Of a stretch of DNA of 7,483 bases, positions 1 to 6,098 are shown in pieces (positions within the stretch are counted from its first letter, which is position 1; the number at the start of each line of letters is the position of its first letter). The DNA comes from Candidatus Moraniibacteriota bacterium (GTDB lineage Bacteria; Patescibacteriota; Minisyncoccia; Moranbacterales; UBA1568): the NCBI GenBank assembly GCA_023261685.1, contig JAHFOM010000039.1:1-7483 (forward strand), written 5' to 3'. The notes under the pieces are model-generated. The model made no database searches. It saw only the letters and a program-made list of their open reading frames with translations, and had not been told where the DNA came from. A program made the position numbers and the translations under genes.

Positions 1-227
1 ACAATCAAATCGCGATAATTGGCAATCGCGTCGTATTCATTCTCTTCTTTATTGATATAAATGATATTCGCCTTCTTGTCCTTGGTTCTTATCGTATCCA
101 TCAACTGCAATAAAATATAGCTCTTGCCGACGCGCCTTTGTCCGATAAGCACTTTGATAAGATCAGCTCCGATGAAGGGAGTAATCTTATCAAGATAATA
201 TGGGCGCTTTTGATATATTTTGTTCAT
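1..227 (-). CDS. AAA-family ATPase, DUF4143-like, N-terminal part (runs off the window)
   Basis: This is the first 75 residues of a P-loop ATPase; the rest lies beyond base 1. The Walker A motif GQRRVGKS is at residues 29-36, preceded by the strand LIKVLI. A second beta strand, NIIYINKEEN, follows at about residues 54-63. This order (short basic N-terminus, GxRRVGKS, then an 'INxE' strand) is typical of the AAA_14 domain joined to DUF4143. The family is abundant in bacteria and archaea and its cellular role is mostly unknown. The ATG at 227 is chosen because a consensus-like promoter lies 36-64 bases upstream; only a weak AAAGAG could serve as ribosome site. It is a separate gene from the complete ATPase upstream, with its own promoter and a different operator sequence. 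Walker B and the C-terminus cannot be seen, so DUF4143 itself is inferred. Confidence 0.85.
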   Translation of the reverse strand, partial: MNKIYQKRPYYLDKITPFIGADLIKVLIGQRRVGKSYILLQLMDTIRTKDKKANIIYINKEENEYDAIANYRDLI

Positions 228-237
228 ACTTAAAACT
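226..237 (-). promoter_or_regulatory. Third operator half-site, overlapping the start codon (partial ATPase)
   Basis: On the minus strand AGTTTTAAGTAT ends with the A and T of the start ATG. It is an exact 12-base direct repeat of 266-277, which contains half of the upstream palindrome. A protein bridging both sites could loop or cover the 40-base leader. The same arrangement, with a different sequence, precedes the next ATPase gene. Confidence 0.55.
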
Positions 238-257
238 CTTTATAGTGTATTTGTACA

Positions 258-275
258 TTTTAAGTATACTTAAAA
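258..275. promoter_or_regulatory. Putative operator: 18-bp perfect palindrome over the -10
   Basis: TTTTAAGTATACTTAAAA is its own reverse complement. It covers the -10 of the partial ATPase gene. The 12-base unit ATACTTAAAACT that includes its right half (266-277) recurs in the same orientation at 226-237, 40 bases away. Binding by a dimeric regulator is inferred; the symmetry and the repeat are seen directly. Confidence 0.6.
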
Positions 276-291
276 CTTGACAAAACGTCAA
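263..291 (-). promoter_or_regulatory. Sigma70-type promoter of the partial ATPase
   Basis: Read on the minus strand, -35 TTGACG (286-291) and -10 TATACT (263-268) are separated by exactly 17 bases. The predicted transcript starts near 256 and leaves a leader of about 30 bases before the ATG at 227. The -10 lies inside an 18-bp perfect palindrome, so a bound protein would block RNA polymerase. The -35 also falls in a small inverted repeat, TTGAC/GTCAA around 277-291. Confidence 0.65.
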
Positions 292-310
292 CTCGCGTGC
301 CGAGCTCTTC

Positions 311-348
311 GTTCACCACCTCTGCTCCACCGGAGCGCGGGTGCGAAC
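311..348. repeat. GC-rich imperfect hairpin between the two ATPase genes
   Basis: An inner stem GCTCC/GGAGC (324-328 with 332-336, three-base loop) sits inside an outer imperfect pairing of 311-320 with 339-348. It is GC-rich in otherwise AT-rich DNA. It lies 40 bases past the stop of the complete ATPase and just upstream of the promoter of the next one, so it could end transcription or protect a 3' end. No T-run follows on the minus strand, so it is not a standard intrinsic terminator. Confidence 0.35.
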
Positions 349-388
349 GATCTTTCCAAGTAAACCAGAGTATTTTCATTCTTGATGC

Positions 389-1558
389 TCAATAAAAATT
401 ATCTGCTGTCACCAGTCTGACTCTTGCTTCAGGATACCTGTTCTTAAAAGCCTTATTGGCAGCTTTTCGCTTGTATTTTATTTCCACTCCGATAAGTGCA
501 CTTCCTTTTTCTAGCACTACATCGATTTCCGAACCCTGTTTCGTTCTCCAGTAATAAAATTTAAAGTTCGTATCCGAATAGCTGTCCTGCTTGATCAATT
601 CACTTATTATGAAATTCTCAAATAAAGCCCCTTTGTCCACCCTCGACTCCAAATCGGAAAAATCCCCGATCAGAGCATTCCTGACTCCGGTATCATAAAA
701 AAATATTTTTGCCGCTTTTGAAATCTCATCTCTTTTATTTTTTGAATAAGGATACAGCCTGAAGAGAATGAAACTCTGTTCAAAAATTTCAATATATCTC
801 TTGATTGTCCGCTGATCAGCTTTCAGGCTGCTGGCTAATTCGGAATAGTTTATAAGATTTCCAATCTGAAAAGCCAATAATTTCAACAAGTCCTTGGCGA
901 GTTTTTTGTCCTCGATAAGATTCAATTCCAAAATATCCTTGAAAATCAAACTGTCCACGAAATTCAAAAGATATTTTTCATCATTCGAATTTTTAATCAA
1001 ATGGGGATATTGCCCATACATCAAGACACCGCTCAGTATGTTTTTTATATCAAATGTATATAATTGATCTTTTGGATTATATTTTTTATCATCAATTATC
1101 TTTTCAAGAATATTGAAATTCAGATTTTTTTCAATGCCCTTCTGATTCAGATATTCAGAAAAAGTGAGCGGGTAGATATTATAATCGATTTTCCTTCCGG
1201 CCAAACTTTCCCCAGTTTTGTTTTTTATATGAAACGAAGATGATCCTGTAATGATCATTCTTATGTTTTCTAGCTGATCGTAGATTATCTTAACAGCCCT
1301 GCCGGGATTATCGAGCAGATGAATTTCATCGATAATGATCTCTTTGGAGTTTTCATTTATCAATGTCTTGTATGTCTCGATATCGTATGTTTCCAAGATT
1401 CTCCTGATTGGCTCATTATCTACCAAAAAATAGTCCCCTTTGGGAAATATTTTTTTAACTATGGTGGTTTTTCCGACCTGTCTCGAACCAAGCAAAATGA
1501 GCACTTGTTTATATTTTTCAAAGTGCTTGTTGATTTTCATGTCAAGGTGTCTTTTCAT
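389..1558 (-). CDS. AAA_14/DUF4143 family ATPase
   Basis: This is a complete 389-residue protein of the usual family length. The AAA part has Walker A GSRQVGKTT (24-32), Walker B IIIDE (74-78), a sensor-1-like TGSSS (104-108), and SLAGR (118-122) followed by the family's PLTFSEYL (130-137). A winged-helix-like stretch follows at about 225-265 (NYSELASSLKADQRTIKRYI). The C-terminal DUF4143 part has FFYDTGVRNAL (286-296) and a PD-(D/E)xK-like signature: SEID with D346, a strand, then VEIKY with E359 and K361. Members bind and hydrolyse ATP; whether the nuclease-like fold cuts DNA is not established. The start at 1558 is supported by the promoter at 1606-1633; no clear ribosome site is visible. 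The gene is more AT-rich than the polysaccharide genes, which hints at separate acquisition. Its partner or target is unknown. Confidence 0.92.
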   Translation of the reverse strand: MKRHLDMKINKHFEKYKQVLILLGSRQVGKTTIVKKIFPKGDYFLVDNEPIRRILETYDIETYKTLINENSKEIIIDEIHLLDNPGRAVKIIYDQLENIRMIITGSSSFHIKNKTGESLAGRKIDYNIYPLTFSEYLNQKGIEKNLNFNILEKIIDDKKYNPKDQLYTFDIKNILSGVLMYGQYPHLIKNSNDEKYLLNFVDSLIFKDILELNLIEDKKLAKDLLKLLAFQIGNLINYSELASSLKADQRTIKRYIEIFEQSFILFRLYPYSKNKRDEISKAAKIFFYDTGVRNALIGDFSDLESRVDKGALFENFIISELIKQDSYSDTNFKFYYWRTKQGSEIDVVLEKGSALIGVEIKYKRKAANKAFKNRYPEARVRLVTADNFY

Positions 1559-1565
1559 AATTAGT
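1557..1565 (-). promoter_or_regulatory. Third operator half-site, overlapping the start codon (complete ATPase)
   Basis: On the minus strand ACTAATTAT ends with the first two bases of the ATG at 1558. It is an exact copy of the palindrome core at 1589-1597, 32 bases away (about three helical turns). This is the same placement as the half-site of the other ATPase gene, although the two sequences differ. Confidence 0.5.
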
Positions 1566-1584
1566 ACATCTTTTATTACATTGT

Positions 1585-1614
1585 ATGTATAATTAGTTAA
1601 AACTAATTATACAT
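1585..1614. promoter_or_regulatory. Putative operator: 30-bp inverted repeat over the -10
   Basis: Two perfect 14-base arms, ATGTATAATTAGTT and AACTAATTATACAT, flank a central AA. The right arm contains the -10 hexamer. The core ATAATTAGT (1589-1597) is repeated in the same orientation at 1557-1565. DNA-level symmetry at a promoter fits an operator better than a terminator, because it lies upstream of the gene. The binding protein is unknown; autoregulation is inferred. Confidence 0.65.
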
Positions 1615-1633
1615 CATATGTCTTTTTTGTCAA
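1606..1633 (-). promoter_or_regulatory. Consensus sigma70-type promoter of the complete ATPase
   Basis: On the minus strand a perfect -35 TTGACA (1628-1633) and a perfect -10 TATAAT (1606-1611) are 16 bases apart. It is the strongest promoter match in the window. It lies between the glycosyltransferase stop (1660) and the ATPase start (1558), so the ATPase is transcribed independently of the polysaccharide genes. The predicted start near 1599 gives a leader of about 40 bases. The -10 is inside a 30-bp palindrome, which suggests a strong but repressed promoter. Confidence 0.8.
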
Positions 1634-1659
1634 ATATGAGAGTATTTTTTGCATCTTGA

Positions 1660-2610
1660 CTAGCTTTGATGCTCGATAATATTCACTTTCTCCCGCACGA
1701 TGTAGAGCGGGCGGTTGATGACTTCGTTGTGGATACGGGCGATATAGAGCGCGATAAAGCCGAGCGAGATGAGTACGATGCCGATAAGGAACATATTGCT
1801 CACACCGAGGATGGCAATCGAAGTGAACATATTCGGCTCAATAAAGCCATTGGTAACAACCATACCTAAAAGCAAAAGTCCACTCAGGATTGTGATAAAA
1901 ATCCCCCCATATCCGGCCAAACGGAGCGGAAGCAGAGAAAAAGACGTGAGACTGTTTATCGCAAGCTGGAAAAGCTTGTTGTACGAATAATTCGCATTGC
2001 CATGGATCCGGTCTGGAGCGACAAATTCCACCTTGGCACGCTTGTATCCCATCCAGTCGATCATCCCGCGAAACATCCGCTCCCGCTCGGGAAACTTGCG
2101 GAACACCTCGATCACCTTCTTATCCATCAAACGAAAATCCGTCGTTCCGGATTCGGTTTTCACTTCGGAAACCTTGTTGAAAAGCCAGTAAAACATCTTG
2201 GAAGAAATCTTTTTGAACCAACCGGCGCCCGTATTGACTTTACGCACAGTATAAACCACTTCCGCCCCCTGCTTCCATAATTCCAAAAATTGCAGAATGA
2301 GCATTGGCGGATGCTGGAGATCGGCATCCATCGTAACGACCGCATCGCCTCGCGCCTGATGACAGCCCGCCGAAGTCGCCGGTTCTTTGCCGAAATTTCG
2401 GGAAAAATCCAGTCCCCTGACCCGATGATCTTCACGGGAAAGCCGAAGAATCTCAAGGAGGCTGTTATCCCTGCTCCCGTCGTTGACGAAAATGACCTCG
2501 AAATCATATTCCGGATGAACAGCGAATGTCTTTTTTACCTCCTCAAAGACGAGCGGAATGTTTTGTTCCTCGTTGAAAACTGGGATGACGACAGAAATCA
2601 GCTTTACCAT
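1660..2610 (-). CDS. Family 2 membrane glycosyltransferase (GtrB/DPM1-like)
   Basis: This 316-residue enzyme probably moves a sugar from a nucleotide donor onto polyprenyl phosphate at the inner face of the membrane. The GT-A domain starts at once with ISVVIPVFNEEQNI (5-18). It continues with VNDGSRD (42-48), FSRNFGKEPA (69-78) and the metal-binding MDADLQHPP (94-102). The second half has FRLMD and MIDWMGY, and a YSYNKLFQLAINS segment before the membrane, all typical of the GtrB/ArnC/DPM1-like group. Two transmembrane helices follow at about 230-256 and 265-295, then a short basic tail. It begins 9 bases after the flippase stop, and the AAGG of its weak ribosome site overlaps that stop (TAAGG), so translation is probably coupled. 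It may supply lipid-linked sugars for decorating the glycan. The exact sugar cannot be read from the sequence. Confidence 0.9.
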   Translation of the reverse strand: MVKLISVVIPVFNEEQNIPLVFEEVKKTFAVHPEYDFEVIFVNDGSRDNSLLEILRLSREDHRVRGLDFSRNFGKEPATSAGCHQARGDAVVTMDADLQHPPMLILQFLELWKQGAEVVYTVRKVNTGAGWFKKISSKMFYWLFNKVSEVKTESGTTDFRLMDKKVIEVFRKFPERERMFRGMIDWMGYKRAKVEFVAPDRIHGNANYSYNKLFQLAINSLTSFSLLPLRLAGYGGIFITILSGLLLLGMVVTNGFIEPNMFTSIAILGVSNMFLIGIVLISLGFIALYIARIHNEVINRPLYIVREKVNIIEHQS

Positions 2611-2619
2611 ACGATAGCC

Positions 2620-3915
2620 TTATAGGCGTATTTTACACGCTTTGAAGACAAATACCAAGCCCGAAGCCAGAGCGAGGACTTGCGCGCCGATGACGATCAT
2701 TATGATCGAAGCGATGCTCGACCCGAAGAAAAAAATCCCGACGGACTCGATAATAGCTATCCCCAAGAGCCATCCTGCCGCCAGGGTAACCTGCATCGAA
2801 AGCAATTGCTGGAGCATCAGATTCACCACGGCGTAGAGACCGGCCGCCAATCCGAACCAGCCCAAGAGCGGCGCGACTGCGAGGTATTTGTCGCCGAAAA
2901 AAATACTCATCACAAAGTCCGGTATGAGAAAGTAAGTGACAACCGCCACGGCAGCCGCCGCGACCGTGAGCAGTAATGCCATCCAAAAAACCGAAAAATT
3001 CCTCGGCTCCGCCTTGTTTCTTTCCACGGATTCAGATGACATCGCGAACAAAACCGATGCCATCACGCCCGTCACGAAAAAAATCACCTTGGCTACCACC
3101 GTCAAAGCGCTATACGCCCCGGCCATTTCGGGAGCCAAAGAATGCTTGGCGAGGACTATATCGACATTGCCGAGCACAACGAGTCCGAGTGTGCCGATAA
3201 ATGCCGTCATCACATAGCCGCGGATAGATGAGAAATCAAATGGCTCTTTTGTTTTTTCTGATGGCGCGACAGGAATATCTTTCTGACTCTGCGCTAAAAA
3301 TCGAAGACCGCGCACTGAAATAAAGTAACCGATAATTCCGGCCGTTACTAGACCAAATATGATGCCATCCAATCCAAACCCAAACCACGCCAGAATAATT
3401 CCCAACAACAATTTAACGCCGGCTCCGGTGATATTCGCCGCATTGACCGCTCCGAACCGTTGCCACCCGGTAAGGATACCCGTACTTGCCGATGAGAAAA
3501 ACGTCAGTGCCGCCAGCACCCACAGAAGCGACACTGCCAGCGAATCATCAATCTGCAGGAATGATTGTGTAAAAGGTGTCAGAAAAAGCCCTCCGACCAC
3601 GAGCGGCCAGCCATACTTGATAATCCGCTTGTTGAGATAGGAGAAGAGATCGCGACCGAAAGAGTAATCCTCGCGCGCTTTGGCTATCGCCCCGTATTTG
3701 GTGGCAATCATACCGAGTGCTGCTGCTGGTACTGATACGATAGCAAGCAATGCGATGAGCGACTGGACGGCGCCGTAGACTTCAGCATTCACGATGCGAC
3801 CCAGAGAGAAATGAAAGGCGTAATTGAGTACATTCATGGCCATCGTTCCTAAAAAAAGGACGATGCTGTTCCGCACGAACACGCTCTTGCGAAGCAAAGT
3901 AATAATCCGTTTCAT
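2620..3915 (-). CDS. Polysaccharide flippase (Wzx/MATE-like, MOP superfamily)
   Basis: This 431-residue polytopic membrane protein has roughly 12-14 hydrophobic helices, the usual Wzx size. The N-terminus, with VFVRNSIVLFLGTMAMNVLNYAFHF then LGRIVNAEVYGAVQSLIALLAI, matches the family's opening: a first helix with conserved N, then the 'LGxxxxxxxYG' turn. Such proteins flip undecaprenyl-diphosphate-linked oligosaccharides across the cytoplasmic membrane. The reading frame extends six bases upstream to a TTG at 3921, but the ATG at 3915 is preferred; no good ribosome site is visible for either. It lies between the holin-like gene (45-base gap) and the glycosyltransferase (9-base gap), as expected for an operon. 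The transported glycan is unknown, and the assignment rests on the N-terminal pattern, topology and context. Confidence 0.85.
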   Translation of the reverse strand: MKRIITLLRKSVFVRNSIVLFLGTMAMNVLNYAFHFSLGRIVNAEVYGAVQSLIALLAIVSVPAAALGMIATKYGAIAKAREDYSFGRDLFSYLNKRIIKYGWPLVVGGLFLTPFTQSFLQIDDSLAVSLLWVLAALTFFSSASTGILTGWQRFGAVNAANITGAGVKLLLGIILAWFGFGLDGIIFGLVTAGIIGYFISVRGLRFLAQSQKDIPVAPSEKTKEPFDFSSIRGYVMTAFIGTLGLVVLGNVDIVLAKHSLAPEMAGAYSALTVVAKVIFFVTGVMASVLFAMSSESVERNKAEPRNFSVFWMALLLTVAAAAVAVVTYFLIPDFVMSIFFGDKYLAVAPLLGWFGLAAGLYAVVNLMLQQLLSMQVTLAAGWLLGIAIIESVGIFFFGSSIASIIMIVIGAQVLALASGLVFVFKACKIRL

Positions 3916-3960
3916 AGACAATGCAAACCCGCACCCCGGAGCGTGTTTTCAAATCAGGGA

Positions 3961-4305
3961 TTAGCGCTCTTTCTTTTGCAATACCCAGTGCGTCAGCATA
4001 TGAATCACCGAAAGCACGATGGCGCCGAGTACCGCCATCCAAAAACCGGAGACCGCAAAACCTTGCACGATTCCTCCGAGCAACCAGAGCAAAAAGCCGT
4101 TGATGATGAACGTGAAGATACCGAACGTCAAAAGATTGATTGGCAGTGTCAGGATAAGAAGGAGCGGCTTGACGGTGACACCGACCAATCCCCACAACAG
4201 CGCCAAGACCAGCGCCGTCCAGAAACTCGCGACGCTGATTCCCGGAACGATATACGGCAGAGCCAAGAAAGCCAGCGCGCTCACTAACCATCTCAATAAA
4301 AGCAT
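3961..4305 (-). CDS. Phage holin family 4-type small membrane protein (PF04020-like)
   Basis: This is a 114-residue protein with four hydrophobic segments at about 3-20, 26-45, 49-75 and 82-106 and a basic C-terminus (LQKKER). The pattern PYIVPGISVASFWTALVLALLWGLV, then KPLLLILTLPINLLTFGIFTFIINGFLLWL, is characteristic of the PF04020 family. The family is named after phage holins but is common in bacterial chromosomes with no phage nearby, and its function there is unknown. No lysis or phage genes are present here, so a holin role is unlikely. It lies between the initiating sugar transferase and the flippase, which suggests a membrane role linked to glycan export. The ATG at 4305 follows an AT-rich leader without a ribosome site. 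A promoter candidate lies at 4357-4365. Confidence 0.88.
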   Translation of the reverse strand: MLLLRWLVSALAFLALPYIVPGISVASFWTALVLALLWGLVGVTVKPLLLILTLPINLLTFGIFTFIINGFLLWLLGGIVQGFAVSGFWMAVLGAIVLSVIHMLTHWVLQKKER

Positions 4306-4356
4306 AAAAAATCAGTTAACAAATAACAGTCAGCAATTAACAAACTTGATAATTCC

Positions 4357-4385
4357 AGTATATCATCCTGGTCAAATATTACCAG
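4357..4385 (-). promoter_or_regulatory. Possible extended -10 promoter with inverted repeat, upstream of the holin-like gene
   Basis: On the minus strand TGATATACT (4357-4365) matches an extended -10 (TGnTATAAT). The -35 position is weak (CTGGTA). The 18-base CTGGTCAAATATTACCAG (4368-4385) is symmetrical at 7 of 9 pairs and covers the spacer and -35 area, as an operator might. Downstream in the leader, TTAACAAA occurs twice on the plus strand (4316-4323, 4337-4344), 21 bases apart. Confidence 0.35.
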
Positions 4386-4423
4386 CGTACTTTGACGGGG
4401 TAAACAAAAACAATCACGATGTT

Positions 4424-5866
4424 CTACTGATGACTATTGTTCTGGCCGTTAATACTGCGACGGCGCAGAAGGGCGCGCGCGGTCTTGAGACAGATGACGA
4501 TATCAAGCCACAGTGACCAGTTCTCGATATAGAAAACATCCAGACGGTATTCATCCTCGAATGCCAGATCGGAGCGTCCCGATACCTGCGCCATACCGGT
4601 GATGCCAGGCTTGATGGTCAGCAAACGGCGATGGTACTCAGCGTAGCGTTCCACTTCGCGTTCTTGGTGTGGTCGCGGTCCGACAAGACTCATATTTCCC
4701 CGGAGAACATTGAAAAACTGTGGCAACTCATCAAGCGAATAACGCTCGATGAAAGCCCCTATCTTCATCTTTCTCGGATCATCCTTGATCTTGTAGAGGA
4801 CGCCTCCCTGACGGCTGTTACGTTCGGCAATCAAGCGCTTCTCAAACTCCAATGCTTCTTTCATCTCTGGATTCTCCTTGCTGATACAATATTTCCACTG
4901 CATATAGCGGAATTTATAGACAAAAAATTTCTGCCCATTCTCACCGATGCGCTCATTCTTGTAGACGATCGGTCCGGCTCTATCCTCAATCTTGATGAGG
5001 ATGGCGATGATCAGCATCAACGGCGAAAACAAAACCGTCAGAAAGAAACCGGCGACAAGATCATAGATGCGCTTGAGCACCCTCCCCCAGCCGTCGAGCG
5101 GCGTATGCTGATATTCGATGAGCGGTTCACCGTTCCAAATCTGCATCGAGAAGCGCGACGTCTGCAAGGTCGTCGGGAAGTAGCGATAGGTGATGTTGTT
5201 GATCTGGCAATAATCGAAAAGCTTTGCCTGCTCATCATCGGTCAGGATCGGATCGCCCACAATCACTTCGTCGATACCACTCCGTTCTTTAATCTGCTTG
5301 ATATGGGCGATACTGGCATCCTCGATCTGATCCACCACCCGGTACCCCAGCTGCTTGTCGTGAATCAGACTGCCGTAGAGTTTTTTCATCTTCCGGTTGC
5401 TGCCGATGAGAAGCACGCGGTGAACACCTATATCTTTGTGAACCAAAAGCCACTTCTGGATACGCTGGATAAGAGAACGTGCCACCACGACATAAAAAAC
5501 TGCCAACGTCCAACCCACGAGAATGACAAAACGCGAAGAAAACCACTCACGGTTGAGAAACACCGCGATGATGAGCACGATCAAGCCGAAGGTGATGGCC
5601 TTGGTCACGCTGTAGGCCTCTTGCCAGAAGCGGCGCGTCGATCGCATCGCGTACAATCCCTCTATGGCGAGAATAAGGATAAAAAATGGCGCGACAACAA
5701 AAGCGAAGTTCAAATAATCGTCAAACGACAAGTTGAACACGCGGGAAACATAGGGCTCGAATGCCGGGAGACCGCGCAAAAAATAAGCCGTGGCGGCGGC
5801 CAAGACGATCATAGCGAAATCAACGGGAACCTGTATGGTACTGAAAAATATTTCTGAACGTTTCAT
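4424..5866 (-). CDS. Exopolysaccharide polyprenyl-phosphate sugar phosphotransferase (WcaJ/WbaP-like)
   Basis: This 480-residue enzyme should start glycan assembly by moving sugar-1-phosphate from a nucleotide sugar to undecaprenyl phosphate. Four N-terminal helices (about 12-31, 52-73, 89-104, 112-131) are followed by a Rossmann-like CoA_binding_3 region with VLLIGSN at 151-157. The catalytic bacterial sugar transferase domain starts at KRIYDLVAGFF (265-275), with a membrane segment to about 291. It contains GPIVYKNERIG (298-308), YKFRYM (317-322), DDPRKMKIGAFIERYSLDELPQ (362-383), SLVGPRP (393-399), KPGITGMAQVSGR (419-431) and the closing DVFYIENWSLWLDI (443-456). The length and order match WcaJ/WbaP-type enzymes. 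KFRYM replaces the usual KFRSM. It is the first gene of the polysaccharide cluster. The sugar specificity is unknown. Confidence 0.95.
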   Translation of the reverse strand: MKRSEIFFSTIQVPVDFAMIVLAAATAYFLRGLPAFEPYVSRVFNLSFDDYLNFAFVVAPFFILILAIEGLYAMRSTRRFWQEAYSVTKAITFGLIVLIIAVFLNREWFSSRFVILVGWTLAVFYVVVARSLIQRIQKWLLVHKDIGVHRVLLIGSNRKMKKLYGSLIHDKQLGYRVVDQIEDASIAHIKQIKERSGIDEVIVGDPILTDDEQAKLFDYCQINNITYRYFPTTLQTSRFSMQIWNGEPLIEYQHTPLDGWGRVLKRIYDLVAGFFLTVLFSPLMLIIAILIKIEDRAGPIVYKNERIGENGQKFFVYKFRYMQWKYCISKENPEMKEALEFEKRLIAERNSRQGGVLYKIKDDPRKMKIGAFIERYSLDELPQFFNVLRGNMSLVGPRPHQEREVERYAEYHRRLLTIKPGITGMAQVSGRSDLAFEDEYRLDVFYIENWSLWLDIVICLKTARALLRRRSINGQNNSHQ

Positions 5867-5870
5867 ACGA

Positions 5871-6055
5871 CGAGCTTCTTAGCTGGTAGCTTATTAGCTT
5901 TTTAGCCCCTGAACACCATAAATGGTATTTACCCCAGGAGCTTGCTCTGGACACCAAAACAAGCCAAAACTTGTTTCGTTTCCGCGACAAGTCGCGGGGC
6001 ATTCTCCCCTGTGTTCCCGTCACTCGCTCGGAAACGAAAGTACACTTTCGCTTCT
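5871..6055. other. Hairpin-rich noncoding spacer between rnpB and the sugar transferase
   Basis: No credible gene or tRNA was seen. The spacer holds several short inverted repeats: CGAAAGT/ACTTTCG (6035-6050, two-base loop), GGGG/CCCC (5996-6009), CCGCGAC/GTCGCGG (5982-5997, two-base loop), ACAAG/CTTGT (5959-5974), a 7-bp stem with one bulge (5934-5950) and ACCAT/ATGGT (5915-5926). The GGGG and CCGCGAC hairpins share two bases and so compete. Next to the start codon, AGCT occurs four times at 5873-5899. The segment could be a structured leader of the polysaccharide cluster, an unannotated RNA or a decayed repeat. No confident promoter was found. Confidence 0.45.
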
Positions 6056-6083
6056 CTCACTTCGTTAGGGAATAAACTTTTCC

Positions 6084-6091
6084 AAAAAAAA
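6084..6091 (-). terminator. T8 run after rnpB, possible termination site
   Basis: Eight T residues on the minus strand follow the P1 3' strand after a 7-base gap. No separate GC-rich hairpin precedes the run, so P1 itself or a partial stem would have to act. A second copy of TTTTGGAAAAG flanks the run (6077-6087), duplicating part of the P1 3' strand (6101-6111). Confidence 0.35.
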
Positions 6092-6098
6092 TTTCCAA

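Noticed and set aside
311..348. Hairpin as an intrinsic terminator of the complete ATPase gene
   Set aside because: No T-run follows on the minus strand, so it was listed only as a hairpin.
1585..1614. 30-bp palindrome as an intrinsic terminator or transposon end
   Set aside because: It is AT-rich, lies upstream of a gene directly over a consensus -10, and has no matching partner repeat elsewhere to mark an element end. An operator fits better.
3916..3921. TTG at 3921 as the flippase start
   Set aside because: An ATG lies two codons later at 3915 and neither has a clear ribosome site, so the ATG was preferred.
3782..4291. Minus-strand open frame of 169 codons
   Set aside because: It overlaps the holin-like gene and the flippase start in another frame. 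Those two products have clear membrane-protein signatures; this one does not.
3961..4305. Prophage remnant because of the holin-like protein
   Set aside because: No phage structural, lysis or integrase genes are nearby, and PF04020 proteins are common in ordinary bacterial chromosomes.
4631..5857. Plus-strand open frame of 408 codons
   Set aside because: It lies entirely antisense to the sugar phosphotransferase, whose family motifs are unmistakable. The translation shows no domain pattern and is rich in His, Arg and Asp as expected for a shadow frame.
5867..6098. tRNA or other known small RNA gene
   Set aside because: No cloverleaf, T-loop GTTCRANNC or other familiar RNA signature could be found on either strand.
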